DNA of 64,000 bases from the NCBI GenBank assembly GCA_963693035.2, contig CAXMMQ010000003.1, positions 1 through 64,000 on the forward strand, written 5' to 3'. Each line of letters begins with the position of its first letter. Position 1 is the first letter of the stretch. Positions 1-7,820 of the stretch are shown here, one piece after another. The notes below the pieces were generated by a model that was given only the letters and a program-made list of their open reading frames with translations, was not told the DNA's origin and searched no databases. The DNA comes from Lichenicoccus sp963693035. Lineage in GTDB: Bacteria > Pseudomonadota > Alphaproteobacteria > Acetobacterales > Acetobacteraceae. The position numbers and the translations under genes are program-made.

Positions 1-403
1 AGCGCGCGGCCAAACCGGCCGGCAAGCCGCGGCTCGAGCTGCGCGATCGCCTCCGCATCGAGCCATTCATGGCCCTGCGTGCGTCGTGCGAACCGGCAGC
101 AGCTCGCCCTGGTCGCGCGCCGGCGCCAGCACCAGGGCTGCCGGCCCCTCGCGCGCGTCCGGAACATGCGCCAGCCACCAGTCGATCGCACCCTCGCCAA
201 TGCAGCAGGATCGCGACGGGCGCCGTCTCGGCCTCGCACCAGGGGGCCAGCATGCCGCCGGCGATCCAGGACGCGCCGGAGCCGATGCGCGGCCCCTGCT
301 CGGCGAGCGTCACCCGGGGCGCCACGCTCGGCCGAGGGTGACGGCGGTGACCAGCCCCGGCGACGCCGGCGCCGCGGACCAGAACCTGTGGTGAGGTGCT
401 CAA
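1..403 (-). pseudogene. ThiO/DAAO-type FAD-dependent oxidoreductase, N-terminal part, multiply frameshifted, cut by the window edge
   Basis: Read on the minus strand from a TTG at 403, the N-terminus is STSPQVLVRGAGVAGLV, which carries the GxGxxG FAD-binding loop of the glycine oxidase/D-amino acid oxidase family. After steps between frames the family pattern continues: TAVTLAERG, VTLAEQGPRIGSGASWIAGG, MLAPWCEAET, AIDWWLAHVPDAREG, HEWLDAEAIAQLEPRLAG. Keeping this reading needs single-base corrections near 355-358 (a CCCC run), about 330, 311-317, about 197-204 and about 75-90. The TTG overlaps the fdhD stop, so the gene would be last in a glmU-glmS-fdhD-thiO order. ThiO makes the imine precursor of the thiamin thiazole; other amine oxidases share the fold, so the substrate is inferred. 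Five indels in 400 bases suggest either decay or poor consensus quality at a sequence end. The C-terminal two thirds lie outside the window. Confidence 0.6.
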
Positions 404-1255
404 CGGCAGCCGGACCCGAGCACCCGCTGCGGATGGGTGCAGAGCTCGAAGCCGTCCTCGCGCCCGACCGCGATCAGGGTCAGCCCCGGCCGCCTGCGCG
501 GTCCGGATCGCGAGCGCCGTCGGCGCCGAGACCGCGGCGAGGATGGCCGCGCCCATGCGCTGCGCCTTCTGCACCAGCTCGACCGAGACCCGGCTGCTCA
601 TCACCAGGATGCCGTCCGAGGCGTCGCATCCTGCAGCGGCGAGCGCTCCGGCCAGCTTGTCGAGCGCATTATGCCGGCCGACATCCTCGCGCAGCGCGAG
701 CAGGCCCCCACCTGTGCCACGCCCAGGCTGGAAGAACCCCGCCGCATGCACCGCGCGGGTCTCGCGGTTAAGGGCCTGGGCGGGACGCATCGCCGCCATC
801 GCCGCCATGATGTCGGCGGCCGCAACCGCGTGGCCCGCCGGCACCGGATCACCCGGAACGGCGATCGCCTCCTGCAGGCTCTCGATGCCGCACAGCCCGC
901 AGCCGGTCGGTCCGGCGATTCGCCGCCGCCTGGTCTCCAGCCCGGCCATACGGGCGGGCTCGATCCACATGCGCATCTCGATGCCGGTGCCCTCAGGCAA
1001 GTCGACGCGCTCGATCTCCTCGATCTCGGCGAGGCTGCCCACGATGCGCTCGTTCAGCGAGAAGCCGCGCGCGAAATCCTCGAGATCGGCGGGCGTCGCC
1101 ATCATCACGGCATGCGACAGCCGGTTGTAGGAGAACGCCACCGGCATCTCCTCGGGGATGCAGCGGGTGCCCGATGTAAAGCCGCCGTCGCGCCAGGCCA
1201 GCCGCTCGATCAACAGGGACGACGGCGTCGCGCCAGGACCTGAAGCAGACGGCAC
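400..1255 (-). pseudogene. fdhD: FdhD, formate dehydrogenase sulfurtransferase, one frameshift
   Basis: FdhD passes sulfur from IscS to the molybdenum cofactor of formate dehydrogenases. The minus-strand reading starts at a GTG (1255-1253) that overlaps the glmS stop by one base and gives MPSASGPGATPSSLLIERLA. Family landmarks follow: PTGCGLCGIESL with the CxxC loop, LREDVGRHNALDKLAGAL and SSRVSVELVQKA. Within a GGGG run (plus-strand CCCC, 484-487) the frame is lost. One base fewer restores GLTLIAVGREDGFELCTHPQ and a stop at 402-400, for about 284 residues, close to the 277 of E. coli FdhD. A single homopolymer slip near the very indel-rich 1-400 region may be a sequencing error rather than a true mutation. 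No formate dehydrogenase gene is present in the window, but two other molybdoenzyme-related genes lie at 50.8-52.3 kb. Confidence 0.85.
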
Positions 1256-3078
1256 TATTCCACCGTCACCGACTTCGCGAGGTTGCGCGGCTGGTCGACG
1301 TCGGTGCCCTTCAGCAGCGCCACCTCGTAGGCCAGCATCTGCACCGCGATGCTGTGCAGGATCGGCGCGGTAAAGGCGTCCGCCTCCGGCAGCACCACCA
1401 TCGCCTCGGCAATCCCGCGCAGCCCGGCGGCACCCTCGGCATCGGTAAAGGCGAGCAGCCGGCCGCCGCGCGCCCGCGCCTCCTGCAGGTTGGACGCGGT
1501 CTTGGAGAACAGCCGCCCGGACGGGGCGATCGCCACCACCGGCACGGTGCGGTCGATCAGCGCGATCGGGCCGTGCTTCATCTCGCCGGCGGCATAGGCC
1601 TCGGCATGGATGTAGGAGATCTCCTTGAGCTTGAGCGCGCCTTCCAGCGCCACCGGGAAATAGGCGCCGCGGCCGAGATACAGCACGTCGCGCGCCTCGG
1701 CGACAATTGCCGCCACGCGCTGGATGTCGGCACGCAGGTCGAACAATTCGGCCGCCTTGCCCGGCAGGTCGAGCAGCGCCTGCACCAGCTCCAGCTCGCG
1801 CTCGGCGCTGAGTGTCGAGCGCGCGCGACCGGTGGCGATCGCGAGACACGCGAGCACCGAAAGCTGCGCGGTGAACGCCTTGGTGCTGGCCACGCAGATC
1901 TCTGGACCCGCCACCGTCTCCAGCACCATGTCGCTGTCGCGCGCCATGCTGCTCTCCGGCACGTTCAGGATCGACAGGATGTGCTGCCCACCCGCACGCA
2001 ACGCACGCAGTGCCGCCAGCGTGTCCGCGGTCTCACCGGACTGGCTGATCAGCAGCGCAAGCCCGCCCTGGGTCAGCGGCGCATCGCGATAGCGAAGTTC
2101 GCTGGCGACATCCGCATCCACCGGCAGCCGCGCCTCGCTCTCCAGCCAGTGCCGTCCGAGCAGGCCGGCATAGAAGGCCGAGCCGCAGGCGGTGACGGTG
2201 ACGCGCGGCACGGTGGCCAGATCGAACGGCAGCGGCGGCATCACCACGCGCCGGGTGGCGGGATCGATCATCCGGCGCAGCGTCTGGCCGATCACCAGCG
2301 GATGCTCGTGCAACTCCTTGTCCATGTAGTGCCGGTAGCCGTCCTTGCCAATCGAGCCGCCGGCGAGCGCGGTCTGGCGTATCTCGAATGGCACCGGCGC
2401 ACCCGACGGATCGAACATCTCGGCACCCGTCCGGCTCACTACCACCCAGTCGCCGTCGCGCAGGTAGGCGATGCGCCGGGTCAGCGGCGACAGCGCGAGA
2501 CTGTCGGAGCCGAGGAACATCTCGTCCTCGCCGAAGCCCACCACCAGCGGTGCGCCGTGCCGCGCGCCGATCATCAGCTCGGCATGGCCCGCAAAGATCA
2601 TCGCGATGGCGTACGCACCGTGCAGCCGTCCGAGCGCCGCATGCGCCGCCTCGCGCGGCGCCATGCCGAGGCGCAGGTTGCGATCGACCAGTCGCGCGAC
2701 CGTTTCGGTATCGGTCTCGGTGCTGAACACCGCGCCGTCCGCCTCGAGCTCGGCGCGCAGCTCGGCATGGTTCTCGATGATGCCGTTATGCACCAGGGAG
2801 ACCAGCGAGGTGCCGTGCGGATGCGCGTTGCCCTCGGTCGGCGCGCCGTGGGTTGCCCAGCGTGTGTGGCCGATGCCGGTGGTACCGGACAGCGGCGCGC
2901 GCTCGAGGGCGGCCCCCAGGTTGACCAGCTTGCCCTCGGCGCGCCGCCGCTCGATATGACCGTTCACCAGGGTCGCGATGCCGGCGGAGTCGTAGCCGCG
3001 ATATTCCAGCCGGCGCAGCGCCTCGTAGAGGATGGGGGCTGCCGGGTTCGAGCCGATGACGCCGACGATGCCGCACAT
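1255..3078 (-). CDS. glmS: Glutamine--fructose-6-phosphate aminotransferase (isomerizing)
   Basis: GlmS converts fructose-6-phosphate and glutamine to glucosamine-6-phosphate, the first step to UDP-GlcNAc for peptidoglycan and LPS. The 607-residue protein starts MCGIVGVIG, so Cys2 is the glutaminase nucleophile once Met is removed. Other glutaminase motifs (GHTRWATHG, HNGIIENH) lie within the first 100 residues. Two SIS sugar-isomerase domains follow, with SQSGETADTLAALR and CVASTKAFTAQ, and the C-terminus DQPRNLAKSVTVE is the family signature. Length equals the E. coli enzyme (609). Its ATG overlaps the glmU stop (TGATG), so the two are translationally coupled. There is no room between glmU and glmS for a glmS ribozyme. 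Intact. Confidence 0.98.
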   Translation of the reverse strand: MCGIVGVIGSNPAAPILYEALRRLEYRGYDSAGIATLVNGHIERRRAEGKLVNLGAALERAPLSGTTGIGHTRWATHGAPTEGNAHPHGTSLVSLVHNGIIENHAELRAELEADGAVFSTETDTETVARLVDRNLRLGMAPREAAHAALGRLHGAYAIAMIFAGHAELMIGARHGAPLVVGFGEDEMFLGSDSLALSPLTRRIAYLRDGDWVVVSRTGAEMFDPSGAPVPFEIRQTALAGGSIGKDGYRHYMDKELHEHPLVIGQTLRRMIDPATRRVVMPPLPFDLATVPRVTVTACGSAFYAGLLGRHWLESEARLPVDADVASELRYRDAPLTQGGLALLISQSGETADTLAALRALRAGGQHILSILNVPESSMARDSDMVLETVAGPEICVASTKAFTAQLSVLACLAIATGRARSTLSAERELELVQALLDLPGKAAELFDLRADIQRVAAIVAEARDVLYLGRGAYFPVALEGALKLKEISYIHAEAYAAGEMKHGPIALIDRTVPVVAIAPSGRLFSKTASNLQEARARGGRLLAFTDAEGAAGLRGIAEAMVVLPEADAFTAPILHSIAVQMLAYEVALLKGTDVDQPRNLAKSVTVE

Positions 3079-4427
3079 CAGCCGGTCTCCCTGTTGCGTT
3101 TGTCGCGCGCCTGCTTGTCCCGGAGCAGCTTCTCGCGAAGCATCGCGCCCTGCCCGGGCTTGTTGACCTGCCGCGCCCGGCCGAGTGCCAGCGCATCCGC
3201 CTCGACGTCGTTGGTGATCACGCTGCCGGCGGCGATCAGTGCGCCGTCGCCGATGCGCACCGGCGCCACCAGGATCGAGTTCGAGCCCACGAAGACGCGC
3301 TCGCCGATCTCGGTGCGATGCTTGGAGACGCCGTCATAGTTGCAGGTGATGGTGCCGGCCCCGATATTGCTGCCGGGCCCGATGCTGGCATCCCCGATAT
3401 AGCTGAGATGGTTCGCCTTCGCACCGACACCAAGGTCGGCCGCCTTCAGCTCGACGAAGTTTCCGACATGCGCCGCATCGCCGACCCGCGTGCCGGGACG
3501 CAGCCTGGCATACGGCCCGACCTGCGCCGCCTCGCCGACGCTGCACCCTTCGAGATGGCTGAAGGCTCGTATCTCGCTGCCTGCCCCGACCGTAACTCCC
3601 GGCCCGAACACCACGTGCGGTTGCACCACGACATCCGCCGCCAGCACCGTGTCGGCGCTGAGGAACACGGTGTCGGGCGCCACCAGGGTGGCGCCGGCTT
3701 CCATCGCGGCGAGGCGCAGCCGGTGCTGCATGGCGGCTTCCGCTTCCGCGAGCTCGGCGCGGCTGTTGATGCCGCGCAGCTCGGCCTCGGCCGCCTCGAC
3801 GGCACGCACACCGCCGCCGGTCGCCGCCGCAAGCGCCACGACGTCGGTCAGGTAGTATTCGCCGCGGGCGTTGTCGGCGCGGACCGCCCGCAGCCAGCGC
3901 GCAAACTCCCCGCTGTCGGCACACAGCACGCCCGCATTGCACAGCCCGATGGCGCGCTCGGCCTCGCCGGCATCGGCCCATTCGACGATGCGCTCGACCT
4001 GGCCGCCCTGCTGCACCACGCGGCCGTAGCGCCCCGGCGCGGCCGGCCGCATCGCGAGCAGCGCGAGGCGCGTTCCGGGCTCGCGCCGCGCCTCCAGCAG
4101 TCGCCGGAGTGTGGCTGGCGTGATCAACGGGTTGTCGGCGTACAGCACGGCGACATCGCCCTCGCCGAACAGCGCCTCGGCCTGCAACGCCGCGTGCGCG
4201 GTGCCAAGCCGCTCCTGCTGCACCACGACCGCATGCGGCGCCGCGATCGCCTCGAGCTCGTCCATCCCGGGCCCGACCACGACCACGATGCGGTCGAACA
4301 CCGCGCCGCAGCTTTCGATCAGGTGACGCAGCATCGGCCGTCCGGCCAGGGCATGCGCCGCCTTCGGACGGCTCGACTTCATCCGGGTCCCGAGGCCGGC
4401 GGCAAGCAGGATGGCAGTGGCATGCAT
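3078..4427 (-). CDS. glmU: Bifunctional UDP-GlcNAc pyrophosphorylase / glucosamine-1-phosphate acetyltransferase
   Basis: GlmU acetylates GlcN-1-P and then couples it to UTP to give UDP-GlcNAc. The N-terminal nucleotidyltransferase domain opens LAAGLGTRMKSSRPK (about residues 7-21), with ADNPLIT and GYYLTD-like downstream motifs. From about residue 245 a left-handed beta-helix of hexapeptide repeats carries the acetyltransferase site (PYARLRPGTRVGDAAHVGNF, KANHLSYIGD, NIGAGTITCNYDG). I place the start at the ATG at 4427, giving MHATAILLAAGL. An in-frame ATG at 4466 would add 13 poorly conserved residues. The resulting 449 residues match the usual length of about 455. Stop overlaps the glmS start. 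The two genes sit together as supply for the envelope-heavy gene content of this window. Confidence 0.96.
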   Translation of the reverse strand: MHATAILLAAGLGTRMKSSRPKAAHALAGRPMLRHLIESCGAVFDRIVVVVGPGMDELEAIAAPHAVVVQQERLGTAHAALQAEALFGEGDVAVLYADNPLITPATLRRLLEARREPGTRLALLAMRPAAPGRYGRVVQQGGQVERIVEWADAGEAERAIGLCNAGVLCADSGEFARWLRAVRADNARGEYYLTDVVALAAATGGGVRAVEAAEAELRGINSRAELAEAEAAMQHRLRLAAMEAGATLVAPDTVFLSADTVLAADVVVQPHVVFGPGVTVGAGSEIRAFSHLEGCSVGEAAQVGPYARLRPGTRVGDAAHVGNFVELKAADLGVGAKANHLSYIGDASIGPGSNIGAGTITCNYDGVSKHRTEIGERVFVGSNSILVAPVRIGDGALIAAGSVITNDVEADALALGRARQVNKPGQGAMLREKLLRDKQARDKRNRETG

Positions 4428-4529
4428 GGCCCGTTGCGGGTAGCTGTCCGTGGGCCGGAGTGTCAAACACCGGCTGCTTTGCGTGTTTCACAATGCGTTA
4501 CCGGATACTGCGCACAGGAAGCCTGGTTC

Positions 4530-5220
4530 ATGACTGCATCGCGCCTGGTCGTGTTCGACCTGGATGGCACCCTGGTCGACACGCTCGAGGATCTCACCGC
4601 CTGCGCCAACCGGCTGCTGGCCGGGCTTGGTGGGCTCAGGGGCGCTCACCGAAGCGGAGGTGCGCGTGATGGTCGGCGACGGCGTGCCGGCCCTGGTGCG
4701 CCGCGTGCTGGCCAGGGCCGACGTCGCGGGTGTGGACGCTTCGGCCGCGATCGGCCGCTTCACCGCCGACTACGAGCAGCGTGCCGCGGAGGCCTCCCGG
4801 GCCTACCCGGACGCGCACGAGACGCTGGCGTGGCTGCGCGCGCAGGGCTGGCGTCTCGCCGTCTGCACCAACAAGCCGGAGCGCGCCGCGCGGCATCTGC
4901 TGGCCGAACTCGGCCTCGCGCGCGCGCTCGACGCCATCGGTGGCGGCGACAGCTTTGCCACCCGCAAGCCCGATCCTGCGCACCTGCTCGGCACCATCGC
5001 GCGCGCCGGCGGCGATCCCGCGCACTCGGTGATGGTGGGCGACCATCGCAACGACATCGCGGCGGCGAACGGAGCCGGAGTCGTATCGATCTTCGCCGGC
5101 TGGGGTTTCGGCGGCGCCGCGATGGCCAGCGGCAGCGACGCACGCGCCGAGGGGCTGGCGCAGATCCCGGCCCTCGCCGGCGCGCTGCTGGACCGCGGCC
5201 CTCGCGGCCGGACGGATTAG
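4530..5220 (+). pseudogene. gph: Phosphoglycolate phosphatase, HAD family, one frameshift
   Basis: Gph removes phosphate from 2-phosphoglycolate, a product of DNA 3'-end repair and photorespiration-like side reactions. From ATG 4530 the protein reads MTASRLVVFDLDGTLVDT, HAD motif I with both aspartates, then LEDLTACANRLLAGLG. Between about 4620 and 4640 (a G-rich stretch) the frame changes by +1. The new frame holds ALTEAEVRVMVGDGVPALVR, motif II (LAVCTNKPE), the lysine motif (TRKPDPAHL) and motif IV (VMVGDHRNDIAAA). The total of 691 bases is one more than a multiple of three, and correcting one inserted base gives about 229 residues, normal for Gph. All catalytic motifs are intact on both sides, which favours a sequencing error or very recent mutation. 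The 3' end overlaps the convergent DUF3108 gene by 4 bases. Confidence 0.85.
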
Positions 5221-6092
5221 CCGCCCGGCGAGGCCTGGCCGGGTGCGCCCGCTTCCACGCGCGTCAGCACCATCGTCGCCAGGCCGAGCTTCGGATGCTC
5301 GAAGGTGATGCGCACCGGCAGTGGCGGGGCGCCCGCAACCACCCGGTTGATCCAGGCGGTGCCGTGCTGGGGGCGGTGCAGTTGCGCCTCGTCGTCGTTA
5401 TGCAGGAAGCCCGCGGTCTGCTGGCTGACGAAATCGCAACGCAGCGCCGTGCCGCCATAGGCTGCGGCCGGATCCCGCGGCACGGCCTGCTGGCCGGTGG
5501 TCTGTGAACGAGTCTGGGTCAGGCGCAGGCCGTCGAAGATCAGGGCGTTGCCGTCGCAGCGCCCACTGCGCTCGACCTTGCGCACCAGTTCGGCGATCGC
5601 GCTCAGGGTGTCGACGCTGCCGCGCGCCGCGGTGATCGGCACCGGATCGCGCCGTGTCTCCGGTGGTGCGAGCACTGTCACCGACGGATTGCCGTCGGCA
5701 TAGTCGAGCTGCGTCTGGCGCTGGGCGCCGCGCGAGTAGCCGATGCTTGTGAAGCGCACCGGCTGCACGCCGTCGCCGACGAAGCGGCCCTGCGCGGTGC
5801 TGGTGACGTTGGCCCGCAGCATGAAGCCGAGCAGCCCGACGGTGCGGTCGTTGAGGCGCACGCTGTAGGCATCCGGCGTCAGCAGCAGTTCGACAGTGAC
5901 GTCCATGACGTGGAAGCCATGCCCGTACAGCGCGTAGTCGAGCCGGATCGGCGGTGCGGGTGCGGCGTCGGGCATCGCGGCAGCGGACCCCGGCGGACCC
6001 GACACGGCGGACGCCGTTGCGCGTGTCGGGGCCGGCGCGACCGCAAGGCAGGCCACCACCAACGCGGCCGGCCAGGAGGTGGTGCGTCTCAT
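5217..6092 (-). CDS. DUF3108 domain-containing exported protein
   Basis: This 291-residue protein begins at ATG 6092 with a clear Sec signal peptide (MRRTTSWPAALVVACLAVA, cleavage near APTRA-TA). A DUF3108-like body follows: RLDYALYGHGFHVMDVTVEL, YSVRLNDRTVGLLGFMLRAN, VRFTSIGYSRGAQRQTQLDY and TARGSVDTLSAIAELVRKVE. DUF3108 proteins are periplasmic or outer-membrane-associated beta-rich proteins, widespread in proteobacteria, with no established function. An in-frame start at 6188 would push the signal peptide inward, so I prefer 6092. It stands alone, convergent with gph and divergent from the Fic-like gene. Confidence 0.75.
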   Translation of the reverse strand: MRRTTSWPAALVVACLAVAPAPTRATASAVSGPPGSAAAMPDAAPAPPIRLDYALYGHGFHVMDVTVELLLTPDAYSVRLNDRTVGLLGFMLRANVTSTAQGRFVGDGVQPVRFTSIGYSRGAQRQTQLDYADGNPSVTVLAPPETRRDPVPITAARGSVDTLSAIAELVRKVERSGRCDGNALIFDGLRLTQTRSQTTGQQAVPRDPAAAYGGTALRCDFVSQQTAGFLHNDDEAQLHRPQHGTAWINRVVAGAPPLPVRITFEHPKLGLATMVLTRVEAGAPGQASPGG

Positions 6093-6457
6093 GCCCCGGA
6101 TGGTGCGGCGCCGGCGCAGGATGTCAAGCGGAGCAGCCCCGGCGACTGAGATGCGGCTCTGGGACCAAACAAGAACGTTTCGGCTCACGGCTCACGAAAG
6201 TGTTACACCAGGCGGCGACTAAAGGTTTCTGGAGAGCGGCGTCGGCACGGCGGCTCATATTCAAGACTGTGATACAAGCCCTGACGAACTACGGCAGTTA
6301 CAAGCGCTAAACCGTTGCAAGCGAGAAATTAACGAAAGTATATCGTCGCCGATTGGCGAGCCGGTCATGGCTATGCATCACGTGCCACGTTCAATTTAGT
6401 AGAATCCGGTATTAGTGTCTGGACGACGACCCCATCAGCGGCTGGCCACAGAACGGG
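6093..6457. other. Intergenic region between divergent genes
   Basis: About 365 bases separate the DUF3108 gene (minus) from the Fic-like gene (plus), so promoters for both should lie here. From about 6180 the sequence is markedly more A+T-rich than the flanking genes (for example around 6255-6300 and 6325-6345). A 5-bp inverted repeat, TCGCC GATT GGCGA, lies at 6346-6359. No RNA gene or convincing ORF is visible, and I cannot assign a specific promoter. Confidence 0.5.
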
Positions 6458-7738
6458 ATGACCGTGATGCCACTGCAGCAAAGACCTGCACAGACCAACC
6501 CCATCCGGCTCGAAGACCGGCGGCGGGACGAGGTTTCCCTCGACCGACGCCTGCTCGAAAACGCCCCGCACGACACGCCCAAGCGCGTCGATGCGGGCTT
6601 CGACGAGCGCAAGCTCGACGAGCGCCGCTTCGTCCGGACCGCGGGCGTGTCGGACAACATGGTCACCCTCCTGCCCGGACCATTGCCGCGCAACCTGTCG
6701 CCCGGCGGCTGGCTGCCGGAGCTCGAGCAGGCGGCCTGGGCGCTCGGGCAGTTGAAGGCCAAGGCCGACACGCTGCCCTCGCCGCTGCGCCTGTACCAGC
6801 TGCACGCCCGGCGCGACGCGATCGCGGCGAGCCAGCTCGTCGGCACCAGCGCCACGCTGGCCATGCTGCTGGCGCGCGAAGCCGATACGAGCCCGTCGCC
6901 GGCCCGCGACCTGCGGCAGGCCGAGAACCATGTCGGCTACTATTTCAACCTGCTCGAGCAGCATGACGGCAGCGTGCGCACACAGCACGAGCCGACCATC
7001 GAGACGCTGTGCGGCATGCACCGGCGGCTGAACGAGCGGATCACGGCGCATGCCGGCTTGCTGCGCAGCAAGCCGATCACGCTGGGCGGCTACCGTCTGG
7101 GACCCTGGCGCGTGGTGCCGCCGCCGCCGCAGGAAATCGGCAACGCCCTGCAGGACCTGGAAAGTTTCCTGGCGGGCTCCAGCATGCTGCCGATGCTGGT
7201 CCGCGCGGCGCTGGCCTGCGCGCAGGTCGAGGCGATTGCACCGTTTGACGACGGCAACGAGTTCGTCACCTTCCTGCTGCCCTCGGTGATAAGCCTCGCC
7301 GCCGGGTATCCGCCGCTGTTCCTGTCTGACATCTTCCTGGGCAACCGGGTCCGCTTCCGCGAGAGCCTCTCCTCGGCCCTGCTCGGCGGCGACTGGGACG
7401 CGTGGCTGACCTTCTTCCTGCAGGCGGTGGTGGAAAGCTGCGCCGCCGCCGAGCGCCGGATCGGCCACATGACGCAGACCGCAAGGGCCTGGCACACCAG
7501 GCTTGCGCAGGTCCGCTCGGACAGCCAGGCGCACCGGCTCGCCGAGCTGGTACTCGACCAGCCGGTGGTGACCGTGGGGCAGGCGCAGAAGATGCTCGGC
7601 GTGTCGTTCCAGACTGCCAACACGGCGGTGCAGACCCTGGTGCGGCACGACATCCTGGCCCAGTACCAGCGCCACGATCGCAACCGCATCTTCCTCGCCC
7701 CGCGCATCGTCGCGTTGTTCGAGGCCGCGGAAGCCTGA
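6458..7738 (+). CDS. Fic-fold protein with degenerate active site and C-terminal winged helix
   Basis: Fic proteins transfer AMP or other phosphate-containing groups to target hydroxyls. This 426-residue protein aligns along the Fic architecture: an N-terminal Fic_N-like part (about 70-150), the PPPPQEIGNALQDLESFL segment (221-238), the Fic core (about 245-320) and a winged-helix domain (about 362-420). The canonical motif HPFxDGNGRxGR reads APFDDGNEFVTF at 261-272, so the catalytic His, the phosphate-binding Gly and both Arg are gone. The inhibitory helix (S-x-x-E-G) reads SQLVGT at 125-130, with Val in place of Glu. Flanking residues align without gaps, so the losses are substitutions. Catalysis by the known mechanism is unlikely. 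A structural, scaffolding or DNA-binding role is inference. Start ATG 6458; the reading frame is intact. Confidence 0.8.
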   Translation: MTVMPLQQRPAQTNPIRLEDRRRDEVSLDRRLLENAPHDTPKRVDAGFDERKLDERRFVRTAGVSDNMVTLLPGPLPRNLSPGGWLPELEQAAWALGQLKAKADTLPSPLRLYQLHARRDAIAASQLVGTSATLAMLLAREADTSPSPARDLRQAENHVGYYFNLLEQHDGSVRTQHEPTIETLCGMHRRLNERITAHAGLLRSKPITLGGYRLGPWRVVPPPPQEIGNALQDLESFLAGSSMLPMLVRAALACAQVEAIAPFDDGNEFVTFLLPSVISLAAGYPPLFLSDIFLGNRVRFRESLSSALLGGDWDAWLTFFLQAVVESCAAAERRIGHMTQTARAWHTRLAQVRSDSQAHRLAELVLDQPVVTVGQAQKMLGVSFQTANTAVQTLVRHDILAQYQRHDRNRIFLAPRIVALFEAAEA

Positions 7739-7820
7739 CCGGCGGGCCCTGACGCAAACGGCCGGCAGGCTTTCGACTGTCGCCGAGGTTGCTGCTGAAG
7801 CGCCCGGCCCGTGGTCCCTG

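Noticed and set aside
3078..3090. Place for a glmS ribozyme upstream of glmS
   Set aside because: The glmU stop overlaps the glmS start, leaving no leader.
1354..3339. Long plus-strand open frame over glmS
   Set aside because: Arg/His/Gln-rich antisense of glmS caused by high third-position GC; no start signal or family similarity.
3318..4529. Long plus-strand open frame over glmU leading into gph
   Set aside because: Antisense of glmU; only the part from ATG 4530 codes for the HAD enzyme.
6330..6345. TTAACG near 6338 and near 59214 as extra CtrA sites
   Set aside because: Only one TTAA half-site in each; second half at N7 spacing is missing.
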